Of a stretch of 64,000 nucleotides of DNA, positions 18,131 to 27,154 are shown one piece after another (the first letter of the stretch is position 1; every line of letters starts with the position of its first letter). Under the pieces are notes generated by a model that had not been told where the DNA came from, made no database searches, and saw only the letters and a program-made list of their open reading frames with translations. The DNA comes from Sphingobacterium alkalisoli (GTDB lineage Bacteria > Bacteroidota > Bacteroidia > Sphingobacteriales > Sphingobacteriaceae). Both the position numbers and the translations under genes were made by a program. Location: positions 221,843 through 285,842 of the forward strand of contig NZ_SUKA01000005.1 of the NCBI RefSeq assembly GCF_005049105.1. The letters run 5' to 3'.

Positions 18131-18168
18131 TGTTTAGAAAAAATAATACGTTTATTTAAGGTTATGGA

Positions 18169-18699
18169 TTAGTTTTCACTTAATATAAATTGTATATCAG
18201 CCTGGAATTTCACATCTTCACTCACCATTACGCCCCCCGTTTCCAATGCAGCATTCCATGTTAATCCAAATTCTTCGCGGTTTATTTTACCCGTTACGGT
18301 ATAACCTATCTTTTTGTTTCCCCATGGATCTTTCGCGACACCTCCGAATTCTACTTGGAAAGTTGTAGGTTTCGTCACCTCTTTAATCGTAAGATTACCC
18401 ACTAATGTAAATTCAGCATCAGAGACCTTTTTAATCTCTGTAGATTGAAATGCGATCTTTTTGAAATTTTCAATATCGAAGAAATCAGGACTTTTCAAAT
18501 GCTTATCACGCTGTTCATTTTTTGTATTGATCGAATCGGTTTGAATGCTCACCTCAATTACAGCATTCACGATATCTTCTGTAGGACTGTTTACCGTAAT
18601 GTCAAAATCATTAAATTGTCCTTTAACACTTGATATCATCATGTGTCTTACCTTAAATTCAATTTCACTGTGTGCTTTGTCTAAATTCCAAGTTGCCAT
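18169..18699 (-). CDS. YceI family polyisoprenoid-binding protein
   Basis: A 176-residue YceI-like lipocalin-fold protein: N-terminal WNLDKAHSEIEFKVRHMMIS, central KSPDFFDIENFKKIAF, and C-terminal REEFGLTWNAALETGGVMVS are family signatures. There is no signal peptide, so this member is probably cytoplasmic. YceI proteins bind isoprenoid-type lipids; the physiological role is not settled. Single gene, divergent from mnmE. Confidence 0.9.
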   Translation of the reverse strand: MATWNLDKAHSEIEFKVRHMMISSVKGQFNDFDITVNSPTEDIVNAVIEVSIQTDSINTKNEQRDKHLKSPDFFDIENFKKIAFQSTEIKKVSDAEFTLVGNLTIKEVTKPTTFQVEFGGVAKDPWGNKKIGYTVTGKINREEFGLTWNAALETGGVMVSEDVKFQADIQFILSEN

Positions 18700-18912
18700 A
18701 GTCGTAATTTTTATATTTTATAATTTGTTGTTTAACTATTTTAATCAGCTTAGTTCGCTGAATGTAGAAGCAAAGATCTCAATTAAAATCTCTACAAAAC
18801 TTAACATAGATTAAGAAATTTATTTTCTGCGTAATTGCATCTCGCATGTGTGCCTTGACGTCAATTTTTAGTATAATCTTTCTGATGCTATATACTAATC
18901 GGTGCAAAGCCG

Positions 18913-18920
18913 TACCTTTG
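18913..18920 (+). promoter_or_regulatory. Promoter -7 element of mnmE
   Basis: TACCTTTG matches TAnnTTTG and ends 5 bp before the ATG at 18926, again pointing to a leaderless or very short-leader transcript. It also argues against the upstream GTG at 18902. Confidence 0.55.
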
Positions 18921-18925
18921 TCCAT

Positions 18926-20305
18926 ATGTCTACAGCAGGATTAATTTCACAGGATACGATCGTGGCCTTGGCCACTTCTTCAGGTTCAAATGGAGCAATT
19001 GCCGTGATACGTGTTTCAGGATCTGAAGCGATACGCATTACCAACGCTATATTTAAAGGTAAAGATTTAACCCAGCAGCCTTCACATACGATTCATTTTG
19101 GAACAATTCGTGAAGGAGAAGATATTATTGATGAAGTATTGGTCTCCCTTTTTATCGGCCCTAATTCATATACCAAAGAAAATTCGGTAGAGATTTCTAC
19201 TCATAATTCAACATATATTATAGAGCGGGTAGTCAGTCTTTTGATAAAAAAGGGAGCGCGTGCCGCAAAGGCAGGAGAGTTTACATTGCGTGCTTTCCTA
19301 AATGGTGGATTAGATCTTTCTCAGGCCGAAGCGGTAGCTGATTTGATCGCGTCCAATTCGGCGGCCTCGCATCAAATTGCTATGCAACAGATGCGAGGAG
19401 GATTTTCTAACCAATTGAAAAAGCTTCGTGAAGATTTGGTGCATTTTGCCTCCTTAATAGAATTAGAATTGGATTTTTCCGAAGAGGATGTTGAATTTGC
19501 AAATCGGGATCAACTTAAGAACTTAATTCAGCAAATCTACACTGTTATCAATAAGCTTGTATCCTCATTTGAACAAGGTAATGTTTTGAAAAACGGTGTT
19601 CCCATCGTTATCGCTGGGAAACCGAATGTTGGTAAATCTACATTATTGAATGCATTATTAAACGAGGAGCGTGCGATTGTATCTGAGATTGCGGGTACTA
19701 CGCGCGATACAATAGAAGATGAAATTAATATCCATGGGGTTACTTTTCGTTTTATTGACACAGCAGGTATTCGGGAAACCACGGATATTATTGAAGCGAA
19801 AGGAGTGGAGCGCACCCGGGAGAAGATGAAGCAAGCCCGTTTGATCGTTTATTTGTTCGATCCCACGCAGGATCAGATTACTAATGTTTGGATACAGATT
19901 GAAGAAGTTAAATCCTTGGGAATTCCCTTTATCACGATCATTAATAAAGCTGATTTATTGAGCGAACCGCAAAAAGTCGAATTTAATATTTTGAACCCAT
20001 TATTTATCTCGGCTAAAGAGCAACAAGGTATAGAAAAATTGAAAGATGAATTGCTCAATCAAGTCAACCTGGCGAATATAAATACAGACGATGTGATGGT
20101 GACAAATATTCGACATGTAGAAGCTTTGCAAAAAACACAACAATCATTGGAAAAAGTATTATATGGAATTGAGAATCCTGTGACTTCAGACTTTTTGGCC
20201 ATGGATATACGTCAAGCATTACACCACCTCGGAGAGATAACAGGAGCGGTCACTACGGATGATTTACTCGATAATATTTTTTCTAAATTCTGTATAGGGA
20301 AGTAG
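18926..20305 (+). CDS. mnmE: tRNA modification GTPase MnmE (TrmE)
   Basis: A 459-residue protein with an N-terminal tetrahydrofolate-binding domain, a central helical domain and an inserted GTPase domain. G motifs: GKPNVGKSTLLN (G1), GTTRDTIED (G2), DTAGIRET (G3) and NKAD (G4). It ends in FCIGK, the conserved C-terminal cysteine motif. With MnmG it makes the 5-carboxymethylaminomethyl modification of wobble uridine in tRNAs. The -7 box position supports the start at 18926. Confidence 0.96.
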   Translation: MSTAGLISQDTIVALATSSGSNGAIAVIRVSGSEAIRITNAIFKGKDLTQQPSHTIHFGTIREGEDIIDEVLVSLFIGPNSYTKENSVEISTHNSTYIIERVVSLLIKKGARAAKAGEFTLRAFLNGGLDLSQAEAVADLIASNSAASHQIAMQQMRGGFSNQLKKLREDLVHFASLIELELDFSEEDVEFANRDQLKNLIQQIYTVINKLVSSFEQGNVLKNGVPIVIAGKPNVGKSTLLNALLNEERAIVSEIAGTTRDTIEDEINIHGVTFRFIDTAGIRETTDIIEAKGVERTREKMKQARLIVYLFDPTQDQITNVWIQIEEVKSLGIPFITIINKADLLSEPQKVEFNILNPLFISAKEQQGIEKLKDELLNQVNLANINTDDVMVTNIRHVEALQKTQQSLEKVLYGIENPVTSDFLAMDIRQALHHLGEITGAVTTDDLLDNIFSKFCIGK

Positions 20306-20390
20306 ATTTTTTTTGTATTAGAGATATGATATAATATATGTAATTTTAGGACCTACTCCAACTTATTGGACACGATTAACGATTATTTTT

Positions 20391-21206
20391 ATGGATGATA
20401 TTATTCTTTATTTTGAAAATCTAGATCCCATTCTTGGTGCTTTTTATGCAACTACTTTTACGTGGCTTGTCACTGCAGTAGGCGCGTCAACCGTGTTTTT
20501 TTTCAAAGCAATCAATCGTAATTTTATGGATGGTATGCTCGGTTTTACAGGTGGGGTGATGGTTGCGGCAAGTGTATGGAGTTTGTTGATCCCAGCTATG
20601 AATATGAGTGAGGGGGAAGGTTTTGTAAAAGTATTACCAGCTATTTTAGGCTTTCTGTTCGGTGCTGGTTTTTTGTATGCCCTCGATAGATTACTGCCTC
20701 ATTTACATGTCAATTTTAAACAGGTTGAAGGTGTAAAAACCCCGTGGCAGAAAACAACACTATTGGTGCTTGCCATTACGCTGCATAATATTCCCGAGGG
20801 ACTTGCTGTAGGCGTTTTGTTTGGAGGAGTTGCTGTGGGGCTCCCGGAGGCCAGTATAGCAGGAGCGGTAGCGCTGGCGATTGGCATCGGACTACAGAAT
20901 CTTCCGGAAGGAATTGCCGTAGCCATGCCGTTACGTCGATTAGGGATGAGTCGTAAAAAAAGTTTCTTTTATGGGCAGTTCTCCGCTATAGTTGAACCCA
21001 TAGCGGGAGTCGTCGGTGCTTTAGCGGTTACTGTTTTTACACCAATTTTACCTTATGCCCTTGCATTCGCTGCAGGAGCCATGATTTTCGTAGTTGTAGA
21101 AGAAGTTATTCCCGAAGCACAGCAAAATAAAGATTCAGATATCGCCACCATAGGGTTCATTATCGGTTTTTTGATTATGATGTCCTTAGATGTAGTTTTA
21201 GGATAA
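20391..21206 (+). CDS. ZIP family divalent metal transporter
   Basis: A 271-residue membrane protein with about eight hydrophobic helices. The metal-site motifs of the ZIP family are present: HNIPEGLAVGV in one helix and QNLPEGIAVAMPL in the next, with EPIAGVVGAL later. It probably imports zinc or other divalent metals across the inner membrane. The cytoplasmic histidine-rich loop of some homologues is short here. A strong terminator lies downstream. Confidence 0.9.
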   Translation: MDDIILYFENLDPILGAFYATTFTWLVTAVGASTVFFFKAINRNFMDGMLGFTGGVMVAASVWSLLIPAMNMSEGEGFVKVLPAILGFLFGAGFLYALDRLLPHLHVNFKQVEGVKTPWQKTTLLVLAITLHNIPEGLAVGVLFGGVAVGLPEASIAGAVALAIGIGLQNLPEGIAVAMPLRRLGMSRKKSFFYGQFSAIVEPIAGVVGALAVTVFTPILPYALAFAAGAMIFVVVEEVIPEAQQNKDSDIATIGFIIGFLIMMSLDVVLG

Positions 21207-21360
21207 ATAAGAAAGTAAGACCTATTCAACAACAACTGCAATTTTACATGAATTATATCGATGTATTTTATGAAAAAGAAGTCTTATCAGCGTCGAAAGT
21301 TAACGTTGTTTCATGAACAGATTAAAATTTGGTAGGCGGCATTAGATAGCATTTTCCTGA

Positions 21361-21405
21361 AAACAAAGACCAGAAATGATAAGAAATCTGGTCTTTGTTT
21401 TTTGA
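21361..21405 (+). terminator. Rho-independent terminator after the ZIP transporter gene
   Basis: AAACAAAGACCAGA and TCTGGTCTTTGTTT form a 14-bp perfect stem with a 12-nt loop, followed by TTTTG. Confidence 0.85.
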
Positions 21406-21444
21406 ATGTGTCTATTTTCATCCACCATCTGTTATCGTTTGCCT

Positions 21445-21768
21445 TTATTCTTCTGTCGTTGCTGAAGGAGCATTCTCTTTTACTGAATTTATACCGTTAT
21501 TTCGCCCGGATTCGCTTTCGTACATTTCACTGCTGCCAATCACCTGACCATTCGTTGATTTAAGGTTGAAAAAATATTTACCATTGGACGAATTCTTTTT
21601 TTCGAATCTAGCGTCGACTTGTGCATTTTTTTTTACCGACTCTATGCCTTTTAGACAGTTTGCTTTTGTGGAGTATCCTTCACTGGTCAGTATTATCTGT
21701 CCATTCCCTGCTTTAAGATTGAATTGAAATTCTCCATTTTTTCTTGTACTTACTACAAATTTTCCCAT
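21445..21768 (-). CDS. YegP-like protein with two DUF1508 repeats
   Basis: A 107-residue protein made of two similar halves: FQFNLKAGNGQIILTSEGY and FFNLKSTNGQVIGSSEMY, each followed by a GIxSVKxNA segment. This is the duplicated DUF1508 (YegP) fold, small and of uncertain function. The open frame continues to 21804, but the start at MGKFVV (21768) gives the normal family N-terminus. Single gene, convergent with the ZIP transporter. Confidence 0.82.
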   Translation of the reverse strand: MGKFVVSTRKNGEFQFNLKAGNGQIILTSEGYSTKANCLKGIESVKKNAQVDARFEKKNSSNGKYFFNLKSTNGQVIGSSEMYESESGRNNGINSVKENAPSATTEE

Positions 21769-21966
21769 TGCTTTAGTTTTATATGGTTTATATCCTACAT
21801 ACAATATACCTACTTTAGGTACGTATTTATACCCTAAAATAAGGAATAATAATAGAAAATAAAAATCTCTTTTAGCAAATAGCTCCCCTTGTGCTGATAC
21901 ACCGCATTGTAAATATTTAATTTTTGATTATATTGAACCTATTTAACACAATAAAGAAACGGACCT

Positions 21967-22956
21967 ATGGATTTTAAGAAATTGGATACGATACAGTGGG
22001 GAATGATCGGTACAGGAGATGTGACTGAAGTAAAGAGCGGGCCAGCATTTTCCAAAATACAAAATTCAAGATTAGTGGCTGTGATGGCGCGTACTTTGGA
22101 TCGAGTAAAAGACTATGCCGAAAGGCATAATGTTCTCACCTACTATACAGATGCACAGCAATTAATAGACGATCCACAGGTAAATGCGATTTATATTGCC
22201 ACACCGCCCAATACACATATGGAGTATGCGATTAGAGCGATGAATGCTGGAAAGCCGGTGTATGTTGAGAAGCCGATGGCCATGAGCGTAAAAGAATGCG
22301 AGCAGATGAATAACATATCCAAACAGACAGGAGTTCCTCTTTTTGTTGCTTTTTACAGGAGAGGAATGGAATACTTTAATCAGGTAAAAGAGCTGTTGAG
22401 TGAGGGTAAAATTGGAACGGCCCTTACAGTCGATACCAAAATAGTACAATCTCCCTTTGCAAGTGATCTTGATCCTGAGAAGCACAGCTGGCGAATCGAG
22501 AGAAGCATTGGTGGTGAAGGATATTTTGTTGATCTTGCTCCCCATACATTCGATATATTAGATTATTTATTGGGTGAAATTAAGATCGCAAGTGGATATG
22601 CTATCAATATTGCAGGGAATTACGAAGTCGCAGACACCGTTGCCACAAGTTGGAAATTTAAATCCGGTGTTTTAGGGACAGGGCTCTGGACCTTTTCAAG
22701 TACGCAATCTGTAGAGTCGGATGCTGTGGTTATCACTGGGACTCGCGGTACTATTTCGTTCAGTATCTTCAAACAGACGCCAATAGAAGTGCGCACAGAT
22801 ACGGGAGTAGAAAGGTATGATTTTGATAGACCACAGCATATACAGATGGGGCTCATTCAAATGATCGTAGACGAACTGATCGGGAAAGGTATAAGCCCCT
22901 CCACAGGAACGTCAGGAATACGGACTGCAAAAGTAATGGAGCAAATCCTCCGCTGA
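21967..22956 (+). CDS. Gfo/Idh/MocA family oxidoreductase
   Basis: A 329-residue NAD(P)-dependent dehydrogenase. The Rossmann motif is GMIGTGDVTE near residue 13, and AGKPVYVEKPMAMS (residues 97-110) is the EKP motif that binds cofactor and substrate. The C-terminal beta-sheet domain contains GGEGYFVDLAPHTFDILDYLLG. Substrates are usually sugars or inositols; not predictable here. It is transcribed alone and followed by two hairpins. Confidence 0.88.
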   Translation: MDFKKLDTIQWGMIGTGDVTEVKSGPAFSKIQNSRLVAVMARTLDRVKDYAERHNVLTYYTDAQQLIDDPQVNAIYIATPPNTHMEYAIRAMNAGKPVYVEKPMAMSVKECEQMNNISKQTGVPLFVAFYRRGMEYFNQVKELLSEGKIGTALTVDTKIVQSPFASDLDPEKHSWRIERSIGGEGYFVDLAPHTFDILDYLLGEIKIASGYAINIAGNYEVADTVATSWKFKSGVLGTGLWTFSSTQSVESDAVVITGTRGTISFSIFKQTPIEVRTDTGVERYDFDRPQHIQMGLIQMIVDELIGKGISPSTGTSGIRTAKVMEQILR

Positions 22957-22986
22957 TTGTTCAACGTGATCGCAGCATTGGTTGAG

Positions 22987-23018
22987 ATGGGGAAACTTAA
23001 ACAAGTAAGTTTCCCCAT
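22987..23018. terminator. 13-bp stem hairpin after the Gfo/Idh gene
   Basis: ATGGGGAAACTTA and TAAGTTTCCCCAT pair perfectly around a 6-nt loop. No T-tract follows, but the position suggests a terminator for the preceding gene. Confidence 0.55.
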
Positions 23019-23037
23019 TCCCGTAATTTATACATTT

Positions 23038-23080
23038 AACACGTATTCTCAGCATTATAATGCTGAGAAAGATACGTGTT
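23038..23080. other. Second, larger two-part hairpin
   Basis: Outer arms AACACGTAT/ATACGTGTT enclose a perfect 20-bp inner palindrome (CTCAGCATTA and TAATGCTGAG) with a small asymmetric internal loop (1 versus 4 nt). There is no T-tract. It may be a structured RNA end, a regulator site or part of a small RNA. Confidence 0.4.
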
Positions 23081-23658
23081 AATTACGTTCAATAGAAATT
23101 TTACTTCCTAAGTAATCTATTAGATTCCTCTATCCCCTGATTAATCCTGCGAATATTTAAATATGTACTGGTTTTATATATAGTACTTAAGGGTGTGGAG
23201 CTGTATTTCTTAATTATTTCAATTTTATTCGTCTCTTTTTGTTTTTTTTAATAGTTATCTGTGTTATTTTATTCTATTTACTTTTAAAATAGGGTGTTTT
23301 ATTTGTTTTAAGTCTTATTTGTTTAAATAAATGTCATATTAATTTTCATTATTTGTTATATATATCATATTTTTACAATGATTTATATTTGAAATATGCA
23401 ATTTTGTGTTATTGATGTTGTATTTTGTTTAATTTGTTATATAATTACTATTAAAAATGGTAGTTTTTTATGTGAAAATTAAAATATTATATCAATTTAT
23501 GTCCTGTTTTTATTAAAGTAATCATAAACTATCTATTCTTGATAGCTGTAGGCCGGATAAATTGAACGAGTTTAAGATATTAATCAGCTTGATGTATTAA
23601 TTAGTGATATAAGGACGGATTTTATTTCCAGAAACTAGATTTTTGAACAATTTTTAAT
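23081..23658. other. AT-rich gene-free region before the nitrate/Moco operon
   Basis: About 580 bp of strongly AT-rich sequence, mostly T/A runs, without a plausible ORF on either strand. Near its end TATTAAT occurs twice, about 20 bp apart (around 23,577-23,603). It must hold the promoter and control sites of the operon that starts at 23659; I cannot identify them. Confidence 0.5.
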
Positions 23659-24609
23659 ATGAGAGATATCAGTCGCAAACAAATGACATTACGAACAGCT
23701 CACGCGATAGCTATCGTCTATTGTTCTGATGAGACCATTTCATTGATTGAAGGTAATCAACTACCTAAAGGAAATTTATTTGATGTAGCACGTGCCGCAG
23801 GGTTTATCGGTGCAAAGCTAACACCGCAGTTGCTTCCTCATTGTCATCCGGTGGGCATAGATGGAATGGATATTTCTTTTGAATATCTTTCTCGGGTAGC
23901 ACATCCGACATATTTTTCAGATCCAGACCTTCCATCTCACGGCGTGTTGATTTCAGTCACAGCCAAGTCTATCGGCCGTACAGGAATAGAAATGGAATCG
24001 CTTACGGCCGCAAGTATCGCCGCGTTAGAGATTTATGATATGCTAAAACCTATTGATCAAAAGCTTGAAATCGGGAGCATTAAATTACGTAAAAAAACAG
24101 GTGGGAAAACGGATAGTCGCCGCTATCTGGGAATGACCGCTACATGTGCCATACTCGTATGTTCTGATTCTACTGCTGCTGGTTCTCGTACTGATAAAAG
24201 TGGTGTACTGATCAAAAAAATATTGGAAGATCACAAAGCAAACGTTATAGATTATCAAATTATACCCGATGACAAAGATTTGATACAGAGTCAGATTCGT
24301 GAATGGGTGAAGTCGGATGTTCATTTTATTTTCACAACAGGCGGAACAGGCCTAGGGCCCCGAGATAACACGGTAGCTGCTGTTTCAGAAATATTGGAAA
24401 GAGACGCGAATGGGATTACTGAAGCAATGAGAGCTTTTGGCCAAATGCGTACCCCGATGGCGATGATGAGCCGGTCGGTTGCAGGTGCAATAAAGCAAAG
24501 TCTCGTTATAACGCTTCCAGGTAGTACCACTGGGGCTCAAGAATCGCTGGATGCAATTTTACCCGGTGTTTTTCATGCTCGGAAAATGATGTTAGGAGGA
24601 GGTCATTAA
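23659..24609 (+). CDS. moaCB: Bifunctional molybdenum cofactor protein MoaC-MoaB
   Basis: A 316-residue fusion. Residues 1-155 are MoaC (cyclic pyranopterin monophosphate synthase): Lys53 in GAKLTPQLLPHCHPV, GRTGIEMESLTAAS, and Asp127/Lys130 in DMLKP are the active-site positions. Residues 160-316 are a MoaB/Mog-type domain (molybdopterin adenylyltransferase fold) with TTGGTGLGPRDNT and ITLPGSTTGAQES. It thus covers two steps of molybdopterin synthesis. First gene of the nitrate/Moco operon; moaA, moaD and moaE are not in the window. Confidence 0.93.
   Translation: MRDISRKQMTLRTAHAIAIVYCSDETISLIEGNQLPKGNLFDVARAAGFIGAKLTPQLLPHCHPVGIDGMDISFEYLSRVAHPTYFSDPDLPSHGVLISVTAKSIGRTGIEMESLTAASIAALEIYDMLKPIDQKLEIGSIKLRKKTGGKTDSRRYLGMTATCAILVCSDSTAAGSRTDKSGVLIKKILEDHKANVIDYQIIPDDKDLIQSQIREWVKSDVHFIFTTGGTGLGPRDNTVAAVSEILERDANGITEAMRAFGQMRTPMAMMSRSVAGAIKQSLVITLPGSTTGAQESLDAILPGVFHARKMMLGGGH
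24594..24603 (+). promoter_or_regulatory. Shine-Dalgarno sequence for moeA
   Basis: AGGAGGAGGT ends 8 bp before the moeA ATG and lies inside the end of moaCB. It is a strong anti-16S match, unusual for Bacteroidota. Confidence 0.6.
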
Positions 24610-24611
24610 CA

Positions 24612-25796
24612 ATGGAAACGTTCGATAGCGCAAAATTATTACTTCAAAAAATAGCAGGTTCATTCGGTTGCGAAGAAGTCGATCTAGCTGATGCTGATAA
24701 TCGATTTTTGGCGATAAATGTAACCGCTGACCGAGATTATCCTCCTTTCAATCGAGCTGCAATGGATGGCTATGCACTACAAATTGGAGATTGGAAAAGT
24801 GGAATACGCAGCTATGAGGTTATTGAAGTAGTATACGCTGGCGCAAGACATAAGCAAGAGTTAAAAAAGGGACAATGTTATAAAATTATGACAGGTGCAG
24901 CGTGTCCCGATGGGGTAAATGCTGTTGTTAAGCGAGAAGATGCTATTGAGATGGATGGTTTAGTAAGTTTTGCCATCGATCGTGTCATAGAATTCCAGCA
25001 TATCGCTCGGCAAGGCGAGGATATAAAACAAGGTGAAACGGTTGTTCGCTCACCTCAGAAGTGTGATGCACAGTTAATTAGCATGTTAGCTGCCCTAGGT
25101 ATATCACGTGTGACTGTATATACGCTTCCTTCGGTTGCCGTTGTAACAACCGGATCAGAGATCGTACAGCCTGACTTGCCGGCAGGTCCTTTTCAAATTA
25201 GGAACAGTAATCAATTTCTGCTGAAGGCCTTATTGAAAAAATGGTCGATTATGCCGCAGCTTTGTACGCATGTTGCTGATGATATTCCTTCGCTCAAAGT
25301 AGTTCTCGGCAAAGCATTAAAACATGATATCACTTTGATAAACGGAGGAGTTTCGGCGGGAGATGCAGATTATATCCCTTCGGTGCTGAGTGATTTAGGA
25401 ATAGAAATCCTGTTTCATAAAGTTTGTATCAAACCAGGTAAGCCGATTTTAGTTGGTCGGACAGCTAGAAACGGGATTGTATTTGCATTACCCGGCAACC
25501 CTCTGTCATGCCTTGTGACCTTCACCGTATTTGTAGAAGAATATCTATACCGTAGTTTTCAATATGAAGAGCGATTGATCTACAGCCTTCCGATCTTGGA
25601 ATCTAGATGCAAGAAAAACGAACTGACTGAGTTTTTCCCTGTGAAAATCCATCCATCAGATGGCGGACTGATCACCTTGAAGAATAATGGTTCCGGGGAT
25701 ATTACCGCCGCGTTGGGAGCGAACGGGTTAGCGATACATCCCGATTATATAGCAGAGGTAGCAGCGCATACCTGTGTATACTTTTATCCCTTATAA
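24612..25796 (+). CDS. moeA: Molybdopterin molybdotransferase MoeA
   Basis: A 394-residue MoeA/GephE protein that inserts molybdate into adenylated molybdopterin. Signatures: DRDYPPFNRAAMDGYAL near residue 38, KIMTGAACPDGVNAVVKRED, TTGSEIV, and INGGVSAGDADYIP with KPGKPILVGR and ALPGNPLSCL toward the C-terminus. It starts 2 bp after moaCB and has a strong SD, so translation is probably coupled. Cytoplasmic. Confidence 0.95.
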   Translation: METFDSAKLLLQKIAGSFGCEEVDLADADNRFLAINVTADRDYPPFNRAAMDGYALQIGDWKSGIRSYEVIEVVYAGARHKQELKKGQCYKIMTGAACPDGVNAVVKREDAIEMDGLVSFAIDRVIEFQHIARQGEDIKQGETVVRSPQKCDAQLISMLAALGISRVTVYTLPSVAVVTTGSEIVQPDLPAGPFQIRNSNQFLLKALLKKWSIMPQLCTHVADDIPSLKVVLGKALKHDITLINGGVSAGDADYIPSVLSDLGIEILFHKVCIKPGKPILVGRTARNGIVFALPGNPLSCLVTFTVFVEEYLYRSFQYEERLIYSLPILESRCKKNELTEFFPVKIHPSDGGLITLKNNGSGDITAALGANGLAIHPDYIAEVAAHTCVYFYPL

Positions 25797-25827
25797 TAGT
25801 TAATTCAATCATCCTAAAAAATAACTC

Positions 25828-27144
25828 ATGAAAGAAACACTTAAACCACTGACTACTCTTCGTATCTTTTCCATCAAAGGTATTCAAATGCGTACTTTTC
25901 ACATTACCTGGATCACCTTTTTTTTCTGCTTCTTTGGATGGTTTGGCGTAGCGCCATTAATGCCACTTATAAGAGAACAATTAAATTTAAGCAAAAGTGA
26001 GATCGGAAATATCATTATTGCATCCGTTTCTGCCACCATTGTAGCCAGACTCATTATTGGAAAATTATGTGACACCTTAGGCCCACGGTTATCCTACACT
26101 ATTTTATTAGCAGTAGGTTCGCTACCCGTTATGCTAATTGGCTTAAGTAACAGCTATGAGTCTTTTTTGTTGTTTAGATTTTTCATCGGAATAATAGGCG
26201 CTTCGTTTGTGATTACGCAATTTCATACGTCGATGATGTTTGCACCCAACGTAGTTGGTACAGCAAACGCCGTCACTGGTGGGTGGGGAAACCTAGGAGG
26301 AGGAGTAACGAATTTAGTTATGCCACTAATTGCGGCGGGTTTTGTAGGAATGGGGTTGGTAAGTCAATCTAATTCATGGCGAATAGCGATGGTAGTACCT
26401 GGTGTTATTCTACTGATTATGGCTTTTATTTATTACAAGTATACCAAAGATACCCCGGAAGGAAACTATCGTGAATTAGCTCTTGAGAAGAGTAAGAAAA
26501 AAGCTGCAGAGAAAGGAACATTTATAAAGGCGCTAAAAGATTACCGTGTATGGGCTTTAACGTTTGCTTATGCCGCGTGTTTTGGAATCGAGATTACTGT
26601 GGATAATGTGGCTGCTACGTTTTTTACCGATCAGTTTGGAACAAGTATGATAATGGCGGGTGCCATGGCTAGTATATTCGGTGGGATGAATATTTTTGCC
26701 AGAGCGTTAGGGGGAATCGTAAGTGATAAGATTGGTAAATCCTATGGCTTGAAAGGTAAGGGTATTTTGTTAGGCGGCTTACTAATGCTCGAAGGTATAG
26801 GAATCGGACTGTTTGCACAATCGAACACGCTCGCAATGGCTATAGTAACGATGCTATTATTTGCACTCTTTCTTAAGATGGCAAATGGTTGTACCTATGG
26901 CATTGTACCTTTTATCAATAAAGATTCCATTGGCACGATAAGCGGAATAGTAGGTGCCGGTGGAAATATAGGTGCTATGCTTGTTGGATTTTTATTTAAA
27001 TCTGAAAACTTAACGTATGCAGATGCTTTCCAATATATCGGTATTGGAGTCACAATAATCGGTGCCATTGTACTTATTACTAAATTTCAATTGAAACCTT
27101 TTAGCAAGTCGGCTTCAGTTTCTCTTGAACTACAAAACAAATAG
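25828..27144 (+). CDS. NarK/NasA-type nitrate/nitrite transporter (MFS)
   Basis: A 438-residue major facilitator protein with 12 predicted hydrophobic segments. RTFHITWITFFFCFFGWFG near the N-terminus and the glycine-rich nitrate signature GGWGNLGGGVTNLVMPL and GAGGNIGAMLVGFLF are typical of nitrate/nitrite porters. Lying directly before the nitrate reductase gene, it most likely imports nitrate. Its stop is 10 bp before the reductase start. Confidence 0.93.
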   Translation: MKETLKPLTTLRIFSIKGIQMRTFHITWITFFFCFFGWFGVAPLMPLIREQLNLSKSEIGNIIIASVSATIVARLIIGKLCDTLGPRLSYTILLAVGSLPVMLIGLSNSYESFLLFRFFIGIIGASFVITQFHTSMMFAPNVVGTANAVTGGWGNLGGGVTNLVMPLIAAGFVGMGLVSQSNSWRIAMVVPGVILLIMAFIYYKYTKDTPEGNYRELALEKSKKKAAEKGTFIKALKDYRVWALTFAYAACFGIEITVDNVAATFFTDQFGTSMIMAGAMASIFGGMNIFARALGGIVSDKIGKSYGLKGKGILLGGLLMLEGIGIGLFAQSNTLAMAIVTMLLFALFLKMANGCTYGIVPFINKDSIGTISGIVGAGGNIGAMLVGFLFKSENLTYADAFQYIGIGVTIIGAIVLITKFQLKPFSKSASVSLELQNK

Positions 27145-27154
27145 GAGATCTTCC

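Noticed and set aside
18545..18814. Plus-strand ORF of 89 residues opposite YceI
   Set aside because: Mostly antisense to the well-supported YceI gene and with no recognisable features.
21270..21335. 21-codon ORF beginning MKKKSYQRRK between the ZIP and YegP genes
   Set aside because: Too short, with no promoter or conservation evidence available.
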